The notes beneath the pieces are model-generated. The model had not been told where the DNA came from. It worked only from the letters and a program-made list of their open reading frames with translations, and made no database searches. The position numbers were made by a program, and so were the translations under genes. Shown here one piece after another: positions 1 to 5,960 of a stretch of DNA of 33,905 nucleotides (position 1 is its first letter; each line of letters opens with the position of its first letter). Source of the stretch: a virus; IMG/VR virus record IMGVR_UViG_3300027736_000133, positions 1 to 33,905 of that record, one strand, 5' to 3'.

Positions 1-13
1 ATGTTTGGTAACC
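1..13. repeat. terminal direct repeat, left copy (candidate cohesive end)
   Basis: The bases ATGTTTGGTAACC open the window and recur exactly as its last 13 bases. Thirteen bases is within the 7-19 nt range of known cos overhangs (lambda has 12) and is shorter than a usual assembler k-mer overlap. The repeat sits where cosN would be expected, just before the terminase small-subunit gene once the ends are joined. That it is a filled-in cohesive end is inference. Confidence 0.55.
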
Positions 14-22
14 TGTTTACCA
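6..22. other. dyad symmetry at the genome end (candidate cosN/terminase site)
   Basis: Two perfect 6-bp arms, TGGTAA and TTACCA, flank a 5-bp centre (CCTGT). The dyad begins inside the terminal repeat and runs out of it. Terminase nicking and binding sites in lambda-like phages are partly symmetric, so this is a plausible recognition element. No nick position can be read from sequence. Confidence 0.4.
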
Positions 23-45
23 GCAGCGCCAAAAGATTCCTTAAA

Positions 46-77
46 TGGGTGGGGGGGGGTGTGGGGTGGCGGGCGGC
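46..77 (+). other. G-quadruplex-forming tract with a G9 homopolymer
   Basis: The plus strand carries GGG-T-G9-TGT-GGGG-TGGC-GGG, which satisfies the four-runs-of-three-G rule for an intramolecular G-quadruplex. It lies in the 104-bp gene-free left end, between the last gene of the operon and the putative cos site, and continues into a GC-rich inverted region around positions 73-94 (GCGGCG with CGCCGC on the minus strand). A role in packaging, termination or replication arrest is inference. The exact G count may be affected by sequencing error. Confidence 0.55.
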
Positions 78-104
78 GCCCTGCCCGGCCACGCCGCAAT
101 AAAT

Positions 105-668
105 TTATTTAATCCATTCGACGGAATATCTTCCGAAGATTGGTCGGAATGTCCCAATACCTAGGATGCCACCCTGCTCGATCATCGCCTTCAGCGTCGG
201 CTCGTTGAGCAATGTGTTCTGCTGAAGCTCGAACCTGAACGAGCATGTCCATCCGGTCGGTATCATTGGACGGCTTTTAGGGTTCGGTATTCCCTTCGGC
301 AGCCGGGCAACGTGAGACATTATCTTGATGCGCAAATCCCTGTAATTCCACAGTTCCCCAGCCTCGTCCTTAAGCGGAGCAAACATGCGATCCTCGCCAT
401 CAAGTGATTCGATGTTGCAAAACGATTTGATGCCCTGAGCCACATCACGACCCTGCTTGCCGTAGAAACGCTTCGCAACCGACGGCGTGTTTTCCGCTGA
501 CAACAGGCTGAATATGTTTAGCACCGGGACTCCACACGTCCCAGCTTCGTCCAGATACATTTTCTCCAAGTCGGGCAGTTTTGTTTTGTTGTCCCCACCG
601 TAGCGGTCGAACATTATGGGCCGGATGCCCCGAAGCTTTGCTGTAATTGTGGTGTATGATGTTTCCAT
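105..668 (-). CDS. conserved-looking phage protein of unknown function
   Basis: A 187-residue protein and the last gene of the leftward unit. The start ATG follows the A/C-rich leader ACAACACAAAC seen before other genes here. The N-terminus (TAKLRGIRPIMFDRY) and C-terminus (GGILGIGTFRPIFGRY) flank an RPMIPTGW segment. From memory, phage proteins of about 200 residues with this layout (N-terminal strand, central RP motif, C-terminal GxGxxRPxFG) are common near recombination genes and have no assigned role. The closing glycine-rich RP.FGR motif loosely recalls RAMP/Cas7-type folds, but I would not assign that. The upstream T5orf172 reading frame overlaps its first 224 nt. Confidence 0.75.
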   Translation of the reverse strand: METSYTTITAKLRGIRPIMFDRYGGDNKTKLPDLEKMYLDEAGTCGVPVLNIFSLLSAENTPSVAKRFYGKQGRDVAQGIKSFCNIESLDGEDRMFAPLKDEAGELWNYRDLRIKIMSHVARLPKGIPNPKSRPMIPTGWTCSFRFELQQNTLLNEPTLKAMIEQGGILGIGTFRPIFGRYSVEWIK

Positions 669-939
669 GTTTGTGTTGTTCTATGACCATGGTTGTTTCG
701 TCGAGAGTTAGGTCAAACCACTCGCCGTGCCCCGTGCCTTTATTGATCCAGCAATGCGCCATCTCAAGATGGATTTGCTTTTCAAGTTGGTCAGGGAAAT
801 CAGTTTCAATCCATCCGACAACATCTAACCGATGCGGCGACCAGACGTGAGCGGCCCAAAGCCGCTGCCTCAAGTCTGGCGTCGTGTGACCGATTTTGCA
901 GTGTTTGCCGTTGTGGAAAAAATATACTTTGCCGCTCAT
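445..939 (-). CDS. T5orf172/GIY-YIG-like domain protein with an out-of-frame tail
   Basis: Residues 1-80 look like the T5orf172 (MUG113) branch of the GIY-YIG superfamily: a KVYFF start, CKIGHT, then RQRL, a central KQIHLEM helix and a GEWFDLT close. Such domains are nuclease-like, but a catalytic role here is unproven. The frame does not stop where the domain ends. It runs another ~75 codons in a different frame through the 5' part of the next gene, giving a basic, low-complexity tail that looks like by-product translation. Either the gene lost its natural stop or the tail is genuinely overprinted. It precedes the genome's last gene and follows the pentamer array. Confidence 0.6.
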   Translation of the reverse strand: MSGKVYFFHNGKHCKIGHTTPDLRQRLWAAHVWSPHRLDVVGWIETDFPDQLEKQIHLEMAHCWINKGTGHGEWFDLTLDETTMVIEQHKHGNIIHHNYSKASGHPAHNVRPLRWGQQNKTARLGENVSGRSWDVWSPGAKHIQPVVSGKHAVGCEAFLRQAGS

Positions 940-977
940 AAAATTGTCACGCTGTTAACCGCCCGCGTGTCTCGTTG

Positions 978-1077
978 TTGCCTTGCCTTGCCAAGCCTTG
1001 CCCTGCCTTGCCTCGCCGCGCCGTGCCAAGCCGAGCCAAGCCCCGCCTCGCCACGCCAAGCCTGGCCACGCCAAGCC
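978..1077. repeat. twenty phased NNGCC pentamers
   Basis: From 978 to 1077 the plus strand divides without a slip into 20 five-base units, each ending GCC and with a variable first dinucleotide (TT, AA, CT, TC, GC, GT, GA, CC, AC, TG). Read on the minus strand it is GGC-NN repeated. It fills about half of the 189-bp gap between the small gene at 1129 and the T5orf172 gene. Conservation of GCC with free NN suggests selection on a 5-bp spaced motif, or decay of an expanded microsatellite. Function unknown. Confidence 0.9.
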
Positions 1078-1097
1078 GCGAGAAATTATCAATGACA

Positions 1098-1113
1098 GCT
1101 CTGTCTCCAGAGC
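1098..1113 (-). promoter_or_regulatory. stable hairpin with GAGA tetraloop
   Basis: On the minus strand GCTCTG-GAGA-CAGAGC forms a perfect 6-bp stem closed by a GNRA tetraloop, about 15 nt after the stop of the gene at 1129. No T-run follows, so an intrinsic terminator is unlikely. mRNA end protection or a processing point ahead of the pentamer array is possible. Confidence 0.4.
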
Positions 1114-1128
1114 CGTGCGTATTCACGT

Positions 1129-1311
1129 TTATAGCCTCTCATATGGCTTAGGCGCGCTCCATAGTTTAGCACAGTGGCTGATTTCTTCCTGTCGTATCTC
1201 CTCACGCCATCTCCTCAGCAGCGCCTCGGCATAGGCCATGACATTCGTATGGCCATCGCCCGACTGCGCTGCTCGTATGATCTGCCGCGCTATCTCGTCT
1301 GGTGTTGTCAT
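1129..1311 (-). CDS. small protein of unknown function
   Basis: A 60-residue, charged, mostly helical-looking protein (TTPDEIARQIIRAAQ, then AEALLRRWREEIR). Its ATG overlaps the TGA of the preceding nuclease-like gene by 4 bases (ATGA at 1308-1311), which argues that it is real and translationally coupled. I do not recognise the family. It is followed by a hairpin and the NNGCC array, so it may be the last gene of its transcript. Confidence 0.65.
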   Translation of the reverse strand: MTTPDEIARQIIRAAQSGDGHTNVMAYAEALLRRWREEIRQEEISHCAKLWSAPKPYERL

Positions 1312-1667
1312 AGTGTTTCCCCCTTAACAATCTCAAGCTGCCTCAATTCTCTCACGCTGCCCTTGCCCTCGTAGCTCATAACTCTAATCCTGCCTCCTGC
1401 CGCCAGCCAGATCCCCGCGCGAGCCTCGGCCTTTATCTTTGCAACCCTCGCGTTGAAGTTGCTTTTCCCAGAGCCACCAGTCACCTGCACGGCCAAGATG
1501 CCTCTACTGGGTGACACGGCTATAAGGTCGAAACATCCAAGGAAGTCGCGCGTAATAAAAGTGTGAGGTATGCGTTGCTCTACGATCCCAACCGTCCAGT
1601 TGTCGGCTTCAAGGTCTTTGACGGCACGACCTGTGGCGTTAAATGGTTTTGATCGTTTGCGTTTCAT
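1308..1667 (-). CDS. PD-(D/E)XK-like nuclease / Holliday-junction-resolvase-like protein
   Basis: A 119-residue protein with a basic N-terminus (KRKRSK) and a core DFLGCFDLIAV (residues 41-51) followed by GILAVQVT (56-63). This resembles the D...(E/Q)xK strand pair of small PD-(D/E)XK nucleases in phage replication regions. Asp47 would be the metal ligand. The second motif reads QVT rather than ExK, as in some divergent phage relatives, so activity is uncertain. The start overlaps the upstream stop by 4 bases and follows an AAACAAA leader. Replication or recombination intermediate processing, or host DNA degradation, would fit the context. Confidence 0.55.
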   Translation of the reverse strand: MKRKRSKPFNATGRAVKDLEADNWTVGIVEQRIPHTFITRDFLGCFDLIAVSPSRGILAVQVTGGSGKSNFNARVAKIKAEARAGIWLAAGGRIRVMSYEGKGSVRELRQLEIVKGETL

Positions 1668-1975
1668 TTTGTTTTTAAATAGTTTTCGACTTCGTCAAAA
1701 TCCATGTCGCTTTCTTTTAGGATCGCTTTGATTTGGTTCACTGTTTTTTGGCGTCGATAGAGGAATAGAAGAACGTCTTCGGCATCGCTGCCGCCTTCGC
1801 CTTCGGCGTCCGACAACGCTAGGTCGTCCATCAATTCTCCCACCTTTTCATGGCCTGCGTCTCCATAGATGATCTTGGCCGCTTCATGAGTGCATTTGCG
1901 AATAACGGCATACGCAGCGTCAATCTGTCCGCATAACAATTTCAATCTTGGTTCATTGTCGATTGCTGTTTTCAT
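1664..1975 (-). CDS. small acidic protein of unknown function
   Basis: A 103-residue acidic protein, probably helical, with an acidic middle (ALSDAEGEGGSDAEDV) and a C-terminal helix of KESDMDFDEVENYLK type. ATGA overlaps join it to the genes on both sides (1972-1975 and 1664-1667). I do not recognise a family. Its place between two small coiled-coil-like proteins and a nuclease suggests an early accessory or host-takeover gene. Confidence 0.65.
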   Translation of the reverse strand: MKTAIDNEPRLKLLCGQIDAAYAVIRKCTHEAAKIIYGDAGHEKVGELMDDLALSDAEGEGGSDAEDVLLFLYRRQKTVNQIKAILKESDMDFDEVENYLKTK

Positions 1976-2334
1976 TTCGTGTTCCTTTGCTGGACGTGAG
2001 GGAGGGAGTTGTAGTCACGAAGCATTTCATCAATTTGACAATCAATCCAATCTTCGCGTGAACCATCTTCTCTAACTATCGGACGGACGTTGCGTATTCG
2101 ATTAGCAAAGTCATCAGCAACCTTCCTGAGTTGGTCGCGTTCTGATTCCAGCCGCGCAATGGTAGCTGACGCTATGCTTGTGGCGGCGAAAGCGGCGGTG
2201 TTCCAATCTTTCGCCTCATTTAACTCTTGTTCGAGTTGTTGTGAGTGTTTAATCAGGTCAACAATGAATCCAGAGTCGCCCATGTCGCTGGATACTACCT
2301 TATCCGTTCGTGGTGTTGGTGTTTTGTTATTCAT
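1972..2334 (-). CDS. 'TPTPRTD' small coiled-coil protein, copy 2
   Basis: A 120-residue protein opening MNNKTPTPRTD, followed by a predicted helix rich in Q/E/L (QQLEQELNEAKDW) and an acidic C-terminal half (DWIDCQIDEMLRDYNSLP). The next gene upstream begins MNNNTPTPRTD and shares the QLE.ELNE segment, and the two share 41 of 43 nt across leader and start, so they are tandem paralogues. Proteins with this opening recur in environmental phages, to my knowledge without function. The start follows a TTAAAACAAA leader with no Shine-Dalgarno. Confidence 0.7.
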   Translation of the reverse strand: MNNKTPTPRTDKVVSSDMGDSGFIVDLIKHSQQLEQELNEAKDWNTAAFAATSIASATIARLESERDQLRKVADDFANRIRNVRPIVREDGSREDWIDCQIDEMLRDYNSLPHVQQRNTK

Positions 2335-2344
2335 TTTGTTTTAA
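2302..2344 (-). repeat. duplicated leader/start block, copy 2
   Basis: These 43 nt (10-nt A-rich leader, start codon and first 11 codons) match positions 2794-2836 with two differences. This fits a tandem gene duplication that carried its translation-initiation region along. Confidence 0.85.
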
Positions 2345-2382
2345 TTATTTTATTTGGCCCGGCATCGGCGTCTCATTTTCAA

Positions 2383-2826
2383 TCATGGCGTTTTGTGTGC
2401 CGGGTCGCTGATCCGGTCGTTAGCCGACATACGACGTTCGGTTTCTTCGACCGTTGCCGCGATGCCCGGCTTTGTCATGTGGTGGTGTTTCAGAGTTCGC
2501 AGGCAGTATTCGAGCGCCCACTTTGTCCGGCGCAGTTCGGCGTGGAGTTCTTTCGCGGCGTGCTCTGCTCTGACGCGAGCTTCTGGTTCACCGCAGCAGG
2601 CCCATTGGTTGACACGCTGGATGTCGGCTAACAAGGCGCTGCTGCCAACAGCCGCCTCAGTGTTGACCTTGCTAATCTCGAAACACTGGCGAACCTCATT
2701 CAACTCTCGTTCGAGTTGGCGGGCGAAGGTAATCAACTCACTCAGTTGATGCCCCACTTGCAAATCTTGCATTTGCACATCTACATATTTCGCATCCGTT
2801 CGGGGTGTTGGTGTGTTGTTATTCAT
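2383..2826 (-). CDS. 'TPTPRTD' small coiled-coil protein, copy 1
   Basis: A 147-residue protein: MNNNTPTPRTD opening, RQLERELNEVRQ helix at about residues 36-48, then a helical Ala/Glu/Arg-rich stretch (RVRAEHAAKELHAELRRTKWALEYCL) with an adjacent WACCGEPE. It is paralogous to the next gene in its first 12 residues and the QLE.ELNE segment but diverges after. The end of the zinc-ribbon frame upstream overlaps its start by 8 nt. Function unknown. Confidence 0.7.
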   Translation of the reverse strand: MNNNTPTPRTDAKYVDVQMQDLQVGHQLSELITFARQLERELNEVRQCFEISKVNTEAAVGSSALLADIQRVNQWACCGEPEARVRAEHAAKELHAELRRTKWALEYCLRTLKHHHMTKPGIAATVEETERRMSANDRISDPAHKTP

Positions 2827-2836
2827 TTTGTTTTAA
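2794..2836 (-). repeat. duplicated leader/start block, copy 1
   Basis: Partner of 2302-2344, 41 of 43 identical. The differences are third-position changes in codons 4 (AAC/AAA, Asn to Lys) and 8 (CCC/CCA, synonymous). Confidence 0.85.
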
Positions 2837-3004
2837 TCCCTCATCTTTCCGCTCGGCTCGTTTAGAATCCTCCACCGCCTCCCAGCAGTCTTGGCATGTG
2901 AAGCGTTCTGGTTTTCTGGAATAAAAGCGCATCCGATTCTGTTGTTCAATCTCTCCACATTTGGAGCAGGTTTCTTGGTCGGTTTCTTAGGTTGTTTTTG
3001 TCAT
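2819..3004 (-). pseudogene. zinc-ribbon small protein with an in-frame TAA at codon 6
   Basis: This ~200-bp gap between the replication gene and the paralogue pair encodes, in one frame, a convincing 55-residue protein: CSKCGE, about 25 residues, then FTCQDCWEAVED and a charged tail ending eight bases inside the next gene's start. The ATG at 3004 follows an A/C-rich leader like other starts, but the frame reads M-T-K-T-T-stop (TAA at 2987-2989) before continuing. No ATG, GTG or TTG lies between that stop and the first CxxC. So it is a recent nonsense mutation, a non-canonical start, stop readthrough or a sequence error. Confidence 0.55.
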
Positions 3005-3028
3005 GTGTTTTGGGTGGTGGTTTTGTTG

Positions 3029-3922
3029 TTAAGCCATCTTGGACATTTGCAGGTTAAGAGATTTTATTTCTGAGCGTAGAGCCTTCCATTCCGCCCTCGC
3101 CTTTGGATCGCTCCAAGTCGTATCCAGTCCAGTTTCAATCGCGTGACGAGACTTCAGCTCATCGGCTCGTTGCTTCTTAGCTTCCATGATCTTGGTTAAA
3201 GCAAACACGGTTGGCTTTCCATTCGGTTGAGATTGCGCCGAGTGTTGCGATTGTTTCGCTCGCCAGCTCTTCAATGCGTTCAAGAGAAGCGGCTCAACCT
3301 TCCTTATAGGCTGTCCGGTTGTGTCAGTCCAGTTCCTGCCGTCGTGGGTATTCCAGAACCATTCGGCACAGTCGTCCGGCACTGCTCGCATCTGGCAAAG
3401 GTGGTCAAAGGCTTTTCGGGACATCGGAGGGATTTCAGGCAAAGCCAGCTCTCTCTCTCTCTTCTTATTCTCTTCTATTCTCTTCTCCTCTCCTCTCCTC
3501 TCCTCTTGGCCGACACTGTCGGGACACTGTCGGGACACTGTCGGGACACTGTCGGGAGTCTTTTTGCTGTTTGGGTTTTGATCGCCAGCCTGATTCTGTT
3601 GTTTTGTTAGCTTTTGGCAGTATTCTGATTGTTTTTTGTCCCACTTGATCACCGATATGTGGTTTTCCTCGATGGCGATGTATCGAATCTCTCTCAAGAT
3701 ATTGACGGCCTCGTTTACTTTCGGAATAGAAATGTTTAGGCGGCGACTAAACCCAAACAGCTCAATCTCGTCTTTTCCCCAGGAGACCTTGCTTCCCTTA
3801 TGTCGGCAGCATTCAGAAAGCAACCCAACCCAAACAGACACAACCTCAGGCAGCTTAGAGATGGCGTATTGAAGCCGCGTCTCGTCTAGGTCGTTTTCGT
3901 AGAATTTGAACCAGTCAGCCAT
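3029..3922 (-). CDS. phage replication initiation protein (lambda O-like organisation)
   Basis: A 297-residue protein. The N-terminal ~100 residues (MADWFKFYENDLDE, then LFGFSRRLNISIPKVNEAVNIL) look like the winged-helix N-terminal domain of phage replication proteins. A low-complexity linker (residues ~115-160) is Gln/Asn-, then Glu/Arg/Lys-rich, followed by a C-terminal helical domain with W.AWFWN-type residues (CAEWFWNTHDGRNW) and a lysine-rich tail. The linker is where the gene itself carries four iterons and a purine tract, matching the lambda arrangement in which the origin lies inside O. It sits with HNH, recombinase and helicase genes. A start ATG after a CA-repeat leader is used. Confidence 0.65.
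   Translation of the reverse strand: MADWFKFYENDLDETRLQYAISKLPEVVSVWVGLLSECCRHKGSKVSWGKDEIELFGFSRRLNISIPKVNEAVNILREIRYIAIEENHISVIKWDKKQSEYCQKLTKQQNQAGDQNPNSKKTPDSVPTVSRQCPDSVGQEERRGEEKRIEENKKRERELALPEIPPMSRKAFDHLCQMRAVPDDCAEWFWNTHDGRNWTDTTGQPIRKVEPLLLNALKSWRAKQSQHSAQSQPNGKPTVFALTKIMEAKKQRADELKSRHAIETGLDTTWSDPKARAEWKALRSEIKSLNLQMSKMA
3449..3507 (+). other. 59-nt polypyrimidine (minus: polypurine) tract beside the iterons
   Basis: All 59 plus-strand bases are C or T except the A at 3467 and at 3477. It includes a CT dinucleotide run and about five TCCTC units. It encodes the Glu/Arg/Lys run at residues ~139-158 of the replication protein. Long mirror-like purine tracts can form H-DNA or melt asymmetrically, so an origin-unwinding role next to the iterons is a reasonable inference. 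Confidence 0.75.
3512..3555. repeat. four tandem 11-bp iterons (GACACTGTCGG), origin candidate
   Basis: Four perfect head-to-tail copies of GACACTGTCGG at 3512, 3523, 3534 and 3545. Each copy contains the 9-bp dyad GACA-C-TGTC. Because 11 is not divisible by three, three copies give an 11-residue peptide repeat (PDSV.PTVS.RQC), seen at residues ~123-137 of the replication protein. Exact 11-bp spacing puts the sites on one DNA face. This is the form of initiator-binding iterons in theta-type origins. That this is the origin is inferred. Confidence 0.7.
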
Positions 3923-3925
3923 AGC

Positions 3926-3957
3926 TGTTTGTGTTGTTTGTTTGTGTTGTTTGTTTG
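3926..3957 (-). promoter_or_regulatory. CA-repeat leader of the replication gene
   Basis: Two and a half copies of a 13-bp unit (minus strand AACAACACAAACA) end 3 bases before the replication gene ATG. There is no purine-rich Shine-Dalgarno. Similar ACAACACAAAC or AAACAAA stretches precede the starts at 668, 1667, 2334, 2826, 5912, 6860 and 31561, so it looks like a translation-enhancer-type leader. Confidence 0.5.
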
Positions 3958-4002
3958 GTGATCGTTTTTTGACATGCGCTCCCCGGCTTGGTTTGTTATG
4001 TC

Positions 4003-4536
4003 CTATCTCATTTCTTTGTTATTAAAGATGTCCTGCTCAGATTTCACATCGGCCAGCCTTTCGAACCATGTAAAAGTCACGCCCTTATGAAATCCAAAGG
4101 CTACGTTAAACCTGTGTCCTTCTTCGCATCCTCCTTCTATTAACATCACAGAGCCCCTAACAAGACCCGGCCTAGCCTCATAATTATCGTTTCCAATAAT
4201 CGTCTTAGAAGTTGCTGAAAGGTGGACATAATCACTACCACAGGCGGGGCAAATTATTTGTTTGAGACCATCTTCATAAACGTCTTCACGATGAAGAGAA
4301 AATGCTAAAACTTTGGATTTGTTTTTGTGAGATTGACTATGGCAGTCCTTACATAAAGTTCTAAAATTATCATCTGGATAGCTCCATGGATCGAGCCCGC
4401 TTTGATACGTTTTGTGGTGAACGTGTAATGTTTTTTTAGTATCGCCACATTCTAAGCACTTAAATCCATCGCGGCTGAGTATTTCAAGCCGCTTCCGCTG
4501 CCAGCGTGGGTCTGTTAGCTTTTCTGAGTATGTCAT
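4003..4536 (-). CDS. HNH endonuclease with a second Cys pair
   Basis: A 177-residue protein. Residues 1-70 are a clear HNH module: WQRKRLEILSRDGFKC, zinc pair CLEC (27-30), catalytic HVHH (38-41), Asn57 in DDNFRTLC, and zinc ligands CKDC (62-65). The second half has CPACG (~96-100) and a later CEEGH, a possible zinc ribbon that may give DNA specificity. The gene is visibly AT-richer than its neighbours and stands alone (81-bp and 49-bp gaps), as expected of a free-standing homing-type endonuclease. A packaging or replication HNH role is less likely because it lies far from the terminase genes. Confidence 0.85.
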   Translation of the reverse strand: MTYSEKLTDPRWQRKRLEILSRDGFKCLECGDTKKTLHVHHKTYQSGLDPWSYPDDNFRTLCKDCHSQSHKNKSKVLAFSLHREDVYEDGLKQIICPACGSDYVHLSATSKTIIGNDNYEARPGLVRGSVMLIEGGCEEGHRFNVAFGFHKGVTFTWFERLADVKSEQDIFNNKEMR

Positions 4537-4585
4537 TTAATGTGGTGGTTATGCGGGTTAGTCACCTCCCCGCGTTGTTGGATTA

Positions 4586-5032
4586 TCAGAACGGAACGTC
4601 GTCGCTTTCGGGAGGTGTGGCGTTGGCCTTTTTCTCGACTGGCTTAGCCGGAATGAAGTCTGCAATCTCATTCTTCGCGGGGTAATCGCCCTGAGCGTCT
4701 TTTACCTTGAGCTTTAACCTACCCTCAACGCCTACGCAGTCATTAGCCTCAAGCGTTCCGGTCTCATACTTTTCAATCATGTTCCCAACCTCGCAAAAGT
4801 GGCGAAGCTGCGCCTCCATTTTGGGATGTAAAACACCGTCAACGAAGCGATACGCGCCGTCCTGATTATAAACGGCCACGCTGATGCGGATGTAAGCCAT
4901 GCCGGGATTCTTCGATTGATCTCCACCAACGGCGGGTTCTGCTTTCTGGACTCGAAAGTCATATTCTCCTTTGGGCCAGAGTTGTGATTCACGGATTTCT
5001 TTTTCGGTCTTAGGTTTGAATTGCATTGCCAT
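4586..5032 (-). CDS. SSB-like / DUF669-type single-strand DNA-binding protein
   Basis: A 148-residue protein with a predicted beta-rich body (KGEYDFRVQKAEPAV, then AYIRISVAVYNQDGAYRFVDGVL) and an acidic C-terminus ending DDVPF, very like the DDxPF tip by which SSBs recruit partners. It starts 4 nt after the Sak4-like gene. That pairing of annealing ATPase and SSB is common in phage recombination modules. I use the ATG at 5032 because an upstream extension to 5152 would translate the end of the previous gene out of frame into a basic, Ser/Lys-rich tail. Confidence 0.7.
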   Translation of the reverse strand: MAMQFKPKTEKEIRESQLWPKGEYDFRVQKAEPAVGGDQSKNPGMAYIRISVAVYNQDGAYRFVDGVLHPKMEAQLRHFCEVGNMIEKYETGTLEANDCVGVEGRLKLKVKDAQGDYPAKNEIADFIPAKPVEKKANATPPESDDVPF

Positions 5033-5036
5033 ATGA

Positions 5037-5912
5037 TTATTTGATTTTGGATTTGAGGGACTCGATGATTTTGTTTGCTTGCGTTTCGTTGAACTCTGCG
5101 ATGGTTTCCGCGTTGGCCTTTTCAAGCCACTTCTCAACCGTAGCCGCATCAATCTTTAGGAGTTCAACGAGCCGATTGATTTCGCCGACCTGCTCCGGAG
5201 TTGCCAGCTTGATTTGCTTCGCTGACTTTTCGATGATGTCTTTGCCGTAACGATCTGCGAAGTCTGTAAACTCCAGTGGGAATGATTGGCCCTCAGGAAA
5301 ACCAATCAGACGCGACTTCTTGACTACAGCTGCGCGAGATGCTCCGCGCTTCTGGCAATGAAGAGCTAGGTCTAGCTCATAGATGAGCTTGTCCCAACAG
5401 TCAGCAACCTTGCCAAGCTCAACCCGGTCTCCTTTAGCGTCCATTCCCCACTCAGCTTTTTCGTGTGCAATGAGAATGACGTTCATGTCCAACCGTCCCA
5501 GAGAAGATACCAATCGCCGCATATAGGCTATGGCGGGCTTTTTATCCGCTCCGAATGCGTTCTTATCCCCAAGCCTCTCCGCCTCACTGGCGACGGCGTT
5601 GTTGAACAGCTTGGAGATGGAGTCGATGACTACCGTCTTGAACTTGTGTTTCTCAGTGGACAGTGCTTTGATTTGGTCAATTACCACCTCGAAATCTAGT
5701 GAGCCTTCCTCGACTCCTAGATACTGGCCTCCGGCCTTGGATAACCTCTCCATGTAGTGTGCGCGGCTTGCGCCTCCCTCGGTGTCTATGTAATAGACGG
5801 AAGGGAATGATAGCCCGAACCATGTCTTGCCTACGCCACTGGCGGAGTAGATAACGAACTTCGGTTTAGTTGGTTCAACCGTTAGCGGGTCTTTTGCTTT
5901 TAGTTTGCTCAT
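5037..5912 (-). CDS. Sak4-like RecA-fold recombinase ATPase (AAA_24 type)
   Basis: A 291-residue P-loop ATPase. Walker A is SASGVGKT (residues 23-30), YYIDTEGG (40-47) follows the next strand, Walker B is VVIDSIS (94-100), and VILIAHEK matches a sensor strand. This layout fits the short RecA-like Sak4 proteins that promote single-strand annealing and repair in phage genomes. The C-terminal ~90 residues (TPEQVGEINRLVELLK and on) are a helical tail, possibly for SSB contact. The next gene is SSB-like, supporting a two-gene recombination unit. An A-rich leader (AAACTAAACAAAAAACAT) precedes the ATG. Confidence 0.8.
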   Translation of the reverse strand: MSKLKAKDPLTVEPTKPKFVIYSASGVGKTWFGLSFPSVYYIDTEGGASRAHYMERLSKAGGQYLGVEEGSLDFEVVIDQIKALSTEKHKFKTVVIDSISKLFNNAVASEAERLGDKNAFGADKKPAIAYMRRLVSSLGRLDMNVILIAHEKAEWGMDAKGDRVELGKVADCWDKLIYELDLALHCQKRGASRAAVVKKSRLIGFPEGQSFPLEFTDFADRYGKDIIEKSAKQIKLATPEQVGEINRLVELLKIDAATVEKWLEKANAETIAEFNETQANKIIESLKSKIK

Positions 5913-5960
5913 ATGTTTTTTGTTTAGTTTCGCCCTCTTTTATAGAGCTTCGGGCTGCGC

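Noticed and set aside
983-1234. Plus-strand frame over the NNGCC array (Ala/Pro/Lys/Cys repeats)
   Set aside because: Translation of a five-base repeat; low complexity and opposite to all genes.
3512-3555. Iteron block as a CRISPR array
   Set aside because: Units are 11 bp with no spacers and lie within a coding frame.
4537-4570. Leader peptide (GTG start, ten codons) after GGGGAGG upstream of the HNH gene
   Set aside because: Too short to support; the coupling to the HNH start could be chance.
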